Below the pieces are notes generated by a model that had not been told where the DNA came from, ran no database searches, and saw only the letters and a list, made by a program, of their open reading frames with translations. From the NCBI GenBank assembly GCA_029558435.1, contig JAKQEZ010000689.1, positions 1 through 6,950 of the forward strand: a DNA stretch of 6,950 bases, written 5' to 3'. This DNA is from Bacteroidota bacterium (GTDB lineage: Bacteria > Bacteroidota > Bacteroidia > Flavobacteriales > Crocinitomicaceae). Both the position numbers and the translations under genes were made by a program. The first letter of the stretch is position 1. Each line of letters begins with the position of its first letter. Below, in pieces: positions 1 through 6,845 of the stretch.

Positions 1-130
1 AACAGCGGTTTTGCAAAAGTGGCGGTGCAGTGCTTCGTATGACAGTGAAGTGGTTAATCAAAATTTAGTGCTTCGATTGAAGTTTAGTGCTGAAAATCGC
101 CACCTTCGCAAAGCCGCAAAACGTTAGCAC
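1..130 (+). repeat. Long imperfect hairpin, left copy; attC-like
   Basis: Twenty-base arms at 5-24 and 98-117 pair with only three non-canonical positions (T·G at pair 5, A·C at pairs 11 and 14). Outside the stem, AAC (1-3) faces GTT (123-125), with one unpaired base on the left and five on the right. The interior (25-97) carries GTGCTTCGTATGACAGT and TTTAGTGC words that recur in the right copy. Overall length and architecture (AAC...GTT ends, imperfect stem, large variable interior) resemble an integron attC site of the long VCR type, but the outer boxes fit RYYYAAC/GTTRRRY only partly (right box GTTAGCA; the left box is cut by the window edge). A MITE or another Bacteroidota intergenic repeat is the main alternative. 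The repeat itself is certain; the attC reading is an inference. Confidence 0.7.
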
Positions 131-198
131 TCACCCTAAAAGACAACACGACCGACAATAAACGAACAGACAAATGACAGACAAAATGCCAACCCTTC

Positions 199-262
199 GC
201 AAAATTAAAAGAGCTGCAAGCCGACACACGAGCCAACGCTTTTGCAGCACATTTAATTTTGC
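199..262 (+). repeat. Second-type hairpin, left copy (AGAGC/GCACA internal motif)
   Basis: Twenty-one-base arms at 199-219 and 242-262 pair at 19 of 21 positions around a 22-nt loop. The only mismatches are two A·A oppositions flanking a single G-C pair, within AGAGC on one arm and GCACA on the other. The loop ends in GCCAACGCT. The same internal mismatch motif occurs in the right-flank hairpin at 6560-6627 with different stem bases, so structure rather than sequence is conserved. GCCCAAC (261-267) follows directly and fits the integron RYYYAAC box, which may be coincidence. The function is unknown; no T-run follows, so it is not an ordinary terminator. Confidence 0.7.
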
Positions 263-324
263 CCAACCGCACCCAAGCCCACCCACCAACCCAACAGCGG
301 ACAATGGACAACTTAACGGCAACT

Positions 325-358
325 TTTGACATTAACCAAAACGTAAATTGTAACTTTG
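325..358 (+). promoter_or_regulatory. Candidate Bacteroidota-type promoter of the operon
   Basis: TTTG (325-328, continuing to AC) and TAACTTTG (351-358) match the Bacteroidota -33 TTTG and -7 TAnnTTTG elements with a 22-nt spacer, at the long end of the usual range. Transcription would begin around 365, leaving a leader of about 20 nt before the methyltransferase ATG at 385. No other TAnnTTTG match is evident close to this start. No clear operator or controller-protein box was seen, and no controller gene is present in the operon, so how methylation would precede cutting is not shown by the sequence. Confidence 0.5.
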
Positions 359-384
359 ACGGTTTTAAATTAGAAAAATAATTA

Positions 385-1722
385 ATGAAATTTATAGACT
401 TATTCGCAGGACTTGGCGGTTTTCATAAAGCTCTTCACAAACTCGGACACGAATGTGTTTTTGTTAGTGAACTCGACCCTATTTTGCGAGAAGTTTACAC
501 GAAAAACTGGGGCATTGAAGTACACGGAGATATAAAAAAAATAGTTGACAAGGAAATTGAAACGATACCTGAACACGACATTTTGTGCGGTGGTTTTCCT
601 TGTCAGCCATTCTCAAAAGCAGGCAAACAACTTGGACGAGAGGACGACAGAGGAACTTTGTTTGACGAAATTGTAAAAATTCTTGAATTTAGAAAACCTA
701 CTTTTTTCATACTTGAGAATGTACCTTTTATTGCCAAACACGACAATGAAGCGACTTGGGAATTTATGCAAAGTGAATTAGATAGAATTGGCTACAAGGT
801 TGACCATAATATTTACTCACCGCAAGACTTTGGTATTCCACAACACAGAAAGCGAATTTTTATTGTTGGTTCAAGAATTGGTTTAGACCATTTTAGTTTT
901 GATGAAGTTGACAAAAGAAAAACTAATAAAATTGATATTCATAAATTCATTGAAGTAGAACCATCTGACGCAAAAAAACTACCTAAAGCCAATCAAGACT
1001 GTATAAAACTTTGGCAAGAATTTATTTCAAATATTCCAAAAGAGGTAAAACTTCCCGGCTTTCCTATCTGGGGAATGGAGTTTGGAGCGACTTATCCTTT
1101 TGAAGATGAATTTCCTCATTTACTTTCGGCTAATGAACTTTCAAAATACAAAGGAAATTTTGGAATAAGTTTAAAAGGAATGACTAAAGAAGAACAATTG
1201 GCAAACCTTCCGAGCTACGCAAGAGTTGAAACAAAATTTCCTGACTGGAAACAAAAGTACATAAAATACAACAGGCAATTTTACAAGGAAAACAAAAGCT
1301 ATGTTGAAGATGTTGTAAAACGTATTTCTGAATTACCTTCTCAAAGTTGGCAAAAGTTAGAATGGAATGTTGGCGACAACAAACGAAAAATAACGGACTA
1401 CATTTTACAATTCCGAGCATCGGGAATACGAATTAAAAAGGCAGATTTTTTTCCTTCATTGGTTTGTACAAATACACAAATTCCAATCATTGGTTGGGAG
1501 AAAAGATATATTACAAGAAAAGAAGGTTTAAAACTTCAATCTTTATCAGGAATTAAATTACCTGAAAATGATAATGCAGCTTTCAAAGCATTAGGCAACG
1601 CAGTAAATTCTCATATTGTTGAATTAATTGCAAAGCAATTAATAATTGACCCAAACGATTTGCCACAAGCAAAGGCAAAAAAGTTGAATGCGAATAAAGT
1701 AACACAATATTTAACAGTATGA
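385..1722 (+). CDS. C5-cytosine DNA methyltransferase of an R-M-like operon
   Basis: Transfers a methyl group from S-adenosylmethionine to C5 of cytosine in a specific DNA site, presumably marking host DNA against the nuclease encoded downstream. The family motifs appear in order in the 445 residues: motif I FIDLFAGLGG (3-12, SAM binding), motif IV GGFPCQPFS (69-77, nucleophile Cys73), motif VI ENV (111-113), motif VIII QHRKRIF (153-159), motif IX region around GLKLQSLSG (381-389) and motif X GNAV (404-407). The long stretch between VIII and IX (about 160-370) should hold the target recognition domain; the site cannot be read from it. Segments such as WQKLEWNVGD and FRASGIRIKKA are, from memory, typical of the methyltransferases that travel with Z1/DUF4420 operons. 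The start is firm: motif I begins at residue 3 and an in-frame TAA lies 4 bases upstream. All catalytic motifs are intact. Its stop overlaps the next start by ATGA. Confidence 0.97.
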   Translation: MKFIDLFAGLGGFHKALHKLGHECVFVSELDPILREVYTKNWGIEVHGDIKKIVDKEIETIPEHDILCGGFPCQPFSKAGKQLGREDDRGTLFDEIVKILEFRKPTFFILENVPFIAKHDNEATWEFMQSELDRIGYKVDHNIYSPQDFGIPQHRKRIFIVGSRIGLDHFSFDEVDKRKTNKIDIHKFIEVEPSDAKKLPKANQDCIKLWQEFISNIPKEVKLPGFPIWGMEFGATYPFEDEFPHLLSANELSKYKGNFGISLKGMTKEEQLANLPSYARVETKFPDWKQKYIKYNRQFYKENKSYVEDVVKRISELPSQSWQKLEWNVGDNKRKITDYILQFRASGIRIKKADFFPSLVCTNTQIPIIGWEKRYITRKEGLKLQSLSGIKLPENDNAAFKALGNAVNSHIVELIAKQLIIDPNDLPQAKAKKLNANKVTQYLTV

Positions 1723-3257
1723 GCGAGAACAAAATAAATATAAGACCAAACGTTTCTATGCTATCTGTTCTAAAGTTTTTAGAATATGAAACTTGGTTTG
1801 CTTTGGCGGAATTTGTTGACAATGCTATTGCAAGTTATTTGAATAATGAAAAGGCATTAAAACAACTTCACGGTGACGATTTTCAATTAGAAGTTATAAT
1901 CGAGATAAACGACCCTGAAAACAAAATTACAATTCGTGATAATGCAGGAGGAATAGAACAAGCAAACTATAGTCGTGCTTTTAGAGCTGCGGAAATTCCA
2001 GCAGATACCTCTGGTCTTTCTGAGTTTGGAATGGGAATGAAATCTGCTTCTTGTTGGTTTTCAGACTACTGGACTGTAAGGACAAAAGCATTAAACGAAA
2101 CAGAAGAGAAAACCGTGAAATTTGATATGAATAAAATCTTTGAGGATAAACTTGAAGAATTAGAATTCACTTCAAAAACAACAGATAAAAACCATCACTA
2201 CACAATTATTGAATTGCTAAATGTGAACAAGATGCCAAGACGAAAAGGACTTGGAAAAGTAAAATCACATTTAGCAAGTATTTACAGAGAATTTCTTCGC
2301 AAAGGAATTTTAAAATTAATTGTTGATAATACAGAATTACAGTTTGCAGAACCAAATATTCTCATTGCACCAAAATATGATGACCCAAACGGAGAAAAAA
2401 TAAAATGGAAAAGAGAAATTAATTTTGGTTTAGAAGATGGTTTATCCGTAAAGGGTTTTGTTGGAATTAGAGAAACAGGCTCAACGGCAGAAGCGGGTTT
2501 TGCACTTTTTAGAAGAGGTAGAGTAATTGAAGGAAGTTTTGATAATGGATTTAGACCTGAATTTATATTTGGAGCACCGAATAGCTATCGTTACCAAAGA
2601 GTTTTCGGAGAACTTCATTTAGAAGGTTTTGATGTTTCATTCACAAAGAAAGGAATACAATGGGATGAAAATCTTGATGTTTTTTTACAATGTTTAAAAG
2701 ATGAGCTTTCACACGATAATTTCCCATTACTAACACAAGCTGAAAAATTCAGGGCAAGGGCAAATGATACTGATTATAGAAATTCAGGTATCAAAGCTTT
2801 AAGCCATACAGTTTCAGACTTTGAGCAGAAAGCACCCGAAGCCATAAAGGAAACTTTTGAAAATCCCATAGTTGAAAGTGATGTTGAAATTGAGTTGCCA
2901 AAAACTGAAAAAAGAATTTACAAATCATTCAAAGTAAATTTCAATAAAATTAATTGGCTTATATCAATTGAACTTTCTTATGATACTTCATTAAATGACT
3001 TACTCGAAGTTGGTCCGCATTTAATAAAAGAACCATCAACAGAACCTAATGTCAAACAAATTGGTATTCGACTATCCCTAACACATCCTTTTATGGTTGA
3101 GTATGCAGGAACTGAAAATGGAAAAATTGAACCAATCCTGAAAATGGCAGCAGCAATGGGATTGGCAGAAATTATAGCGAAAGAAAGCGGAGCAAAAACC
3201 CAAGGAGAAATTCGTAGAAATTTCAATCAACTAATTACAAAAATCTCTCAAAGTTAG
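1719..3257 (+). CDS. GHKL (Bergerat-fold) ATPase, MORC/MutL-like, R-M associated
   Basis: A predicted ATPase of the gyrase/Hsp90/histidine kinase/MutL fold in the bacterial branch linked to eukaryotic MORC proteins. Such ATPases dimerise on ATP binding and may act as a DNA-sensing clamp or conformational switch; that role here is inferred. In the 512 residues the N box is ALAEFVDNAIASY (28-40, with Glu31 as candidate general base and Asn35 for Mg2+), the G1 box is RDNAGGI (73-79, Asp74 for adenine), and the G2 lid is GLSEFGMGMKSAS (99-111, with Lys108). An S5-fold transducer-like region follows; VSFTKKGIQWD (306-316) contains a candidate catalytic lysine (310 or 311). The C-terminal part, about 340-512, is helical-looking and not recognised. 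It starts at the ATGA shared with the methyltransferase stop and ends two bases before the next gene. No membrane segment or signal peptide is seen, so it should be cytoplasmic. Confidence 0.93.
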   Translation: MSENKINIRPNVSMLSVLKFLEYETWFALAEFVDNAIASYLNNEKALKQLHGDDFQLEVIIEINDPENKITIRDNAGGIEQANYSRAFRAAEIPADTSGLSEFGMGMKSASCWFSDYWTVRTKALNETEEKTVKFDMNKIFEDKLEELEFTSKTTDKNHHYTIIELLNVNKMPRRKGLGKVKSHLASIYREFLRKGILKLIVDNTELQFAEPNILIAPKYDDPNGEKIKWKREINFGLEDGLSVKGFVGIRETGSTAEAGFALFRRGRVIEGSFDNGFRPEFIFGAPNSYRYQRVFGELHLEGFDVSFTKKGIQWDENLDVFLQCLKDELSHDNFPLLTQAEKFRARANDTDYRNSGIKALSHTVSDFEQKAPEAIKETFENPIVESDVEIELPKTEKRIYKSFKVNFNKINWLISIELSYDTSLNDLLEVGPHLIKEPSTEPNVKQIGIRLSLTHPFMVEYAGTENGKIEPILKMAAAMGLAEIIAKESGAKTQGEIRRNFNQLITKISQS

Positions 3258-3259
3258 TT

Positions 3260-5572
3260 ATGGCAGAAATAATAGAAATCACAGGAAATACAAATCCAAA
3301 CAATTCAAAATGGCAACCCTATCAAGGGGAAGAAATTGAAGGGTTACTAAAACACAAAGGTTTTACAGATAGCACAGGAAATATTAACGCAACTGGCGAC
3401 CGTGTTATTGATGAAACCTTTAAGATTTTAGAAATGTGTGGCAATCCCACCGAACAACAAAATGTAGAAACGGGTTTGGTTATCGGATATGTTCAAAGCG
3501 GAAAAACACTTTCTTTTACTTCTGTTGCAGCTTTAGCAAACGACAATCAATACCAAATCGTAATAATCATTGCAGGAACTTCAATTCCACTTTCCGAACA
3601 GTCCTTTGAAAGAATGAAAAAGGACTTACGTGTTGATACAAGATTTGACCGTAAATGGACAATCATTAAAAATGCAGGAACACAAGAAGACAGAGACACA
3701 ATAGAAATGAAATTGGAGCAATGGGCAGACCCAACTTTCCCAAGAGAAAATTGCTCAACTCTATTGATAACTGTAATGAAAAACGGTAGTCGGTTAAGAA
3801 ATCTAACCAATCTTTTAGCGGACTTAAACCTCAATGGTGTGCCAACTCTAATTATAGATGATGAAAGCGACCAAGCAAGTTTAAATACAAGAGCAAGAGC
3901 CAACGCAAATGCTGGAGAAGCTGTAAATGAGGGAGAAGTTTCAACAATTTACAGAAGAATTAATGAATTAAGAAGTGTATTTCCTCATCACACATTTTTA
4001 CAATATACTGCAACACCACAAGCCAATCTATTCATAAACATTATGGATAGGCTTTCGCCAAACTTCATAAAATTATTAACGCCAGGAAGCGGATATACAG
4101 GTGGTAATGCTTTTTTTGTACAAAATCCAAACCTTGTTAGACGTATTCCTGATTTAGAAATTCCCTCAAATCACAATCCAGTTCACGAACCACCAGAAAG
4201 TTTACTTTTTGCGTTAAAAATATTTTTCTTGGGTGTTGTGGCTGGTGAAATGAAACGAGACCAACGCAATCGTTCTATGATGGTTCACCCATCACGATTA
4301 ACCAATTCACAAAATATATTTTTCACTTGGATTAGAAATGTTTGTGAAAGTTGGAAAACATTATTGCAAAGCAATTCGCCAGCTGACGAAGAAGAAAGAA
4401 ACGAACTATTGAGAGAATTTAAAGAGGCTTATGTTGATTTGAATTTAACTGTATCTGATTTGCCAGCTTTTGAAGAACTAACAAATACGAGGCTTTTACA
4501 TTCCATAAAGAACACAAGAATTATGGAAATAAATGCAAGTCGTGGAAGAACGCCTGAAATTCGTTGGAGTGACTTTTATTCTCACATTTTAGTTGGTGGT
4601 CAAGCAATGGACAGAGGATTTACCGTTGAAGGCTTGACTGTTTCATATATGCCAAGACCATTAGCTACAGGACAAGTTGATACAACTTTACAAAGAGCAA
4701 GATTTTTTGGTTACAAAGGTTCGTATTTAGGTTTTTGCCGTGTTTGGTTGGACAACCCAAACATTGAAGCATTTAGAGCAATCATAGAACACGAGGAAGA
4801 TGTTAGACAGCGTTTAGAAGAATTTGATGTAAACAATAAACACTTGAACGAATGGGACAGAGAAGCAGTTTTAGACCAAATGTTAAGACTTACAAGACCA
4901 AATATTTTATTCAATGACATTGATAGAGATTACTTTGGTCAAGAATGGTTTATTGTTGGAGCACCTCACGACACAGAAAAATTAATACCATTCAATAAGA
5001 GTGTTGTTGCTGAATTTGCAAATAATCACATTACAAGTTTTGCAACTAATCAAGGGCATACAGAACGAACCGATTTACAAAAACATTTAGAAGCAGAATT
5101 ACCGCTTGAAGAAAGTTTGAAGCAACTTTTAAATAGATTAAAATTCACAAGAGAAACAGACAGTCAAACCTATTCAAGTTTAAGGGGTTTATTAAATTCA
5201 TATTTACAAGAAAATCCAAACGAAACTTGTTTGATTTATTTGATGAGTTCAAGAATTGAAAATAATGCAATTGTCCAAACAACAAGACAACGTAGATTAA
5301 ACCAAAACGATAACATTCAGCAACTTTTTCAAGGGGAACAACCAACATCAAACGGTAGATTAAGAAAAGGCGAAGTTTACATTGGAGACAGAAATATTAA
5401 AAATCAAGACAAAGTTACAATCCAAATTCACAGATTAAATCTTACTGATGTAAGTGGCAATCCAATTTTAGATGAAAATGGAAATTTAGTGTACAATGAT
5501 TTAATAAGTCTTGCTATTTGGATACCTGAAGCAATTGGCAAAGACATCATTAGACAACCCGACAATATATGA
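3260..5572 (+). CDS. Z1-domain protein, SF2 helicase-like motor
   Basis: A large protein of 770 residues with the Z1 domain (often named 'putative endonuclease Z1', although its visible motifs are those of a superfamily 2 NTPase). Walker A is GYVQSGKT (76-83). Walker B is TLIIDDESDQAS (196-207), a DDES form of the DExx box. QYTATPQANLF (248-258) is a motif III-like TATP. HILVGGQAMDRGFTVEGL (442-459) resembles motif V, and QRARFFGYK (478-486) supplies motif VI arginines. Both RecA-like lobes therefore look complete, with about 180 residues between them and an unassigned C-terminal region from about 550 to 770. The likely role is ATP-driven translocation or remodelling of DNA that delivers the partner nuclease; this is inferred from family context. 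It lies two bases after the ATPase gene and shares ATGA with the nuclease gene, fitting one complex made in balanced amounts. Confidence 0.94.
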   Translation: MAEIIEITGNTNPNNSKWQPYQGEEIEGLLKHKGFTDSTGNINATGDRVIDETFKILEMCGNPTEQQNVETGLVIGYVQSGKTLSFTSVAALANDNQYQIVIIIAGTSIPLSEQSFERMKKDLRVDTRFDRKWTIIKNAGTQEDRDTIEMKLEQWADPTFPRENCSTLLITVMKNGSRLRNLTNLLADLNLNGVPTLIIDDESDQASLNTRARANANAGEAVNEGEVSTIYRRINELRSVFPHHTFLQYTATPQANLFINIMDRLSPNFIKLLTPGSGYTGGNAFFVQNPNLVRRIPDLEIPSNHNPVHEPPESLLFALKIFFLGVVAGEMKRDQRNRSMMVHPSRLTNSQNIFFTWIRNVCESWKTLLQSNSPADEEERNELLREFKEAYVDLNLTVSDLPAFEELTNTRLLHSIKNTRIMEINASRGRTPEIRWSDFYSHILVGGQAMDRGFTVEGLTVSYMPRPLATGQVDTTLQRARFFGYKGSYLGFCRVWLDNPNIEAFRAIIEHEEDVRQRLEEFDVNNKHLNEWDREAVLDQMLRLTRPNILFNDIDRDYFGQEWFIVGAPHDTEKLIPFNKSVVAEFANNHITSFATNQGHTERTDLQKHLEAELPLEESLKQLLNRLKFTRETDSQTYSSLRGLLNSYLQENPNETCLIYLMSSRIENNAIVQTTRQRRLNQNDNIQQLFQGEQPTSNGRLRKGEVYIGDRNIKNQDKVTIQIHRLNLTDVSGNPILDENGNLVYNDLISLAIWIPEAIGKDIIRQPDNI

Positions 5573-6549
5573 GTTTGTTAGATGTTTTTTTAGAAATAGA
5601 AATTCCGCAGACGGAAAATCCAAAATTATTCAATGCTGTCGCATTGAGTGATTTTCCATTTGCCAAAATTGGCGTGAACTATCTTGGATTTCCAGTAATA
5701 TTAATTTCTTCAAAGTTTGACCAAACCCATTTATCACAAAAAAACATCAAGCTAAAATATATTGAACTTACACACAATCTTGAATGTAAGGTTTCGGAAA
5801 ATGGAAAATCTAAAATTGACAATTACTCTGTAATCATATTTAAAAGCAATGAAGAAATATTGCAAAACTATTTCCTTGGAATTGCTCAATCACTTTTAAA
5901 TTCACTTTCAAAAAAACCAACGCAAAAAGAAGTTTTTCAAACATTTAAAAATTTCGTTGAAATTTTTAGGTCATTAACTGAAACGCCAACAAAAACAATT
6001 CAAGGACTTTGGGCAGAACTTATTCTTATTGAACAAAGCAAAAAGCCTGAAACATTAATTAATTATTGGCACAACATTCCAGAAGAAAAATTTGACTTTA
6101 ATGCAGACAGCGAAAAAATAGAAGTAAAAAGCAGCAGTAATTTAGAAAGAGTTCACATTTTTACCGCTGAACAATTAAATCCGACAATTGACTGCCAAGT
6201 TATTATTGCTTCAGTTTTCACTAAGCAAGTTTCAAATGGACTGAATATACTCGACTTGTTAGACAAAATCGACAAGCGAATTGTAGAAATGGAATTGAAA
6301 GAAAAGATTTTTAGAATAGTTGCAAAAACTCTGGGAAACACTTTTGAACAGACAACAAAAATTAAATATGATTATGATTTAGCTAAAAACTCATTAAGGT
6401 TTTACAGACATCAAGACATTTCAAAAGTTGAAAGAATTAATATACCTGAACGAGTTTCAGAGGTTAAATTCAAATCAGACTTGACTAACATTAAACCAAC
6501 TGACTTAACAAAAATATTAACTGACGGACAATTATTTAAAGACACGTAG
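5569..6549 (+). CDS. PD-(D/E)XK endonuclease, DUF4420 family
   Basis: The probable DNA-cutting subunit of the system. The 326 residues match my memory of the DUF4420 'PD-(D/E)XK motif protein' family in size and in layout. Glu150 in GLWAELILIEQ (146-156) is the helix acidic residue. FDF at 175-177 supplies Asp176. IEVKSSS (184-190) gives the ExK pair Glu185 and Lys187. RVHIFTAEQL (194-203) carries the conserved Gln202 after the core. The N-terminal 140 residues are beta-rich and not assignable; the C-terminal part after about 250 may bind DNA or the Z1 partner. The start is well supported by the ATGA overlap with the Z1 gene and by the lack of any nearby later methionine. It is the last gene of the operon; its stop is followed within 11 bases by a hairpin. 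All catalytic positions look intact, so activity is plausible. Confidence 0.92.
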   Translation: MSLLDVFLEIEIPQTENPKLFNAVALSDFPFAKIGVNYLGFPVILISSKFDQTHLSQKNIKLKYIELTHNLECKVSENGKSKIDNYSVIIFKSNEEILQNYFLGIAQSLLNSLSKKPTQKEVFQTFKNFVEIFRSLTETPTKTIQGLWAELILIEQSKKPETLINYWHNIPEEKFDFNADSEKIEVKSSSNLERVHIFTAEQLNPTIDCQVIIASVFTKQVSNGLNILDLLDKIDKRIVEMELKEKIFRIVAKTLGNTFEQTTKIKYDYDLAKNSLRFYRHQDISKVERINIPERVSEVKFKSDLTNIKPTDLTKILTDGQLFKDT

Positions 6550-6559
6550 GCCAACGCAT

Positions 6560-6627
6560 TTGGTGGCACATTTGTATTTTTTCCCAACAGCACAGACCAA
6601 CGCTAAAAAATCCAAAAGAGCCACCAA
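6560..6627 (+). repeat. Second-type hairpin, right copy, arms in swapped order
   Basis: Twenty-three-base arms at 6560-6582 and 6605-6627 pair at 20 of 23 positions around a 22-nt loop that ends in ACCAACGCT. Two of the three mismatches are A·A oppositions flanking one C-G pair, as in the 199-262 hairpin, but here the GCACA arm comes first and the AGAGC arm second. CCAACGC words lie at 6551, 6597 and 6629. It begins 11 bases after the nuclease stop codon, so it could protect the mRNA 3' end or slow transcription. The U-rich tract (6577-6582) is inside the first arm rather than after the stem, so it is not a canonical intrinsic terminator. Confidence 0.7.
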
Positions 6628-6690
6628 GCCAACGCACCAAGACAGACACAAAATGACAACGAACAAACACGACAGAAAAGAAGGGCGAAG

Positions 6691-6822
6691 TGCTAACATT
6701 GGTTTGGCAAAATGGCGGGTGACGTGCTTCTATGACAGTTTAGTGCAAGGTTCAAGTTCAGTTTTTCAATTAAACATTTGTGCTAAAAATCCGCCACTTC
6801 GCCAAGCCAAAAACCGTTATAA
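6691..6822 (+). repeat. Long imperfect hairpin, right copy; attC-like
   Basis: Arms at 6699-6718 and 6791-6810 pair over 20 bases with the same three non-canonical pairs as the left copy: T·G at position 5 and A·C at 11 and 14. AAC (6695-6697) faces GTT (6816-6818), with one unpaired base on the left and five on the right, exactly as at 1-130. The interior shares GTGCTTC, TATGACAGT and TTTAGTGC with the left copy but is otherwise divergent. The outer boxes are TGCTAAC and GTTATAA, which complement each other only over TAAC/GTTA; TGCTAAC instead complements the left copy's GTTAGCA fully. The length of 132 nt is within the attC range I know (roughly 57-141). Confidence 0.7.
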
Positions 6823-6845
6823 GCCATTTTAAAGACAACGACAAT

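Larger units (their letters stand above)
124..6816 (+). mobile_element. Putative integron-cassette-like unit carrying the four-gene operon
   Basis: The limits are set by the G^TT of the two directly repeated attC-like hairpins, the position where integron integrases exchange strands. Support: both hairpins have the same orientation, nearly the same length and the same 1-nt/5-nt asymmetry. The 9 bases from the left GTT (123-131, GTTAGCACT) are exactly complementary to the 9 bases ending in the right AAC (6689-6697, AGTGCTAAC), as expected when the two ends of one cassette join in the excised circle. Against: about 6.7 kb and four genes is far above normal cassette size, a promoter-like sequence lies inside, and no integrase or attI is in the window. 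Flanking copies of a dispersed repeat would give part of this picture by chance insertion. Confidence 0.35.

Noticed and set aside
174..329. Open frame of about 51 codons on the + strand in the left flank
   Set aside because: It reads straight through the second-type hairpin and a Pro/Thr/Asn-rich simple stretch; no sign of a real protein.
84..332. Overlapping open frames on the - strand in the left flank (82 and 63 codons)
   Set aside because: They run across the repeats in a Cys/Val/Leu-rich frame typical of the reverse of AC-rich intergenic DNA; no recognisable motif and no plausible start context.
3547..3903. 118-codon open frame on the - strand within the Z1 gene
   Set aside because: Antisense shadow of the Walker A to Walker B region of an intact, well-recognised gene.
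6560..6627. Intrinsic terminator after the nuclease gene
   Set aside because: The stem is present, but the T-run is in the upstream arm and what follows the stem is GCCAACGCACC, not a U tract.
124..6816. CRISPR array or insertion sequence with a transposase
   Set aside because: No regularly spaced short repeats, and no transposase or recombinase gene; all coding space is taken by the four defence genes.
6560..6832. Open frame of 90 codons on the + strand after the operon
   Set aside because: It lies entirely inside the two hairpin repeats, its translation is low in hydrophobic core residues and rich in Lys/Thr/Arg, and the repeat structure explains the sequence better than a protein would.
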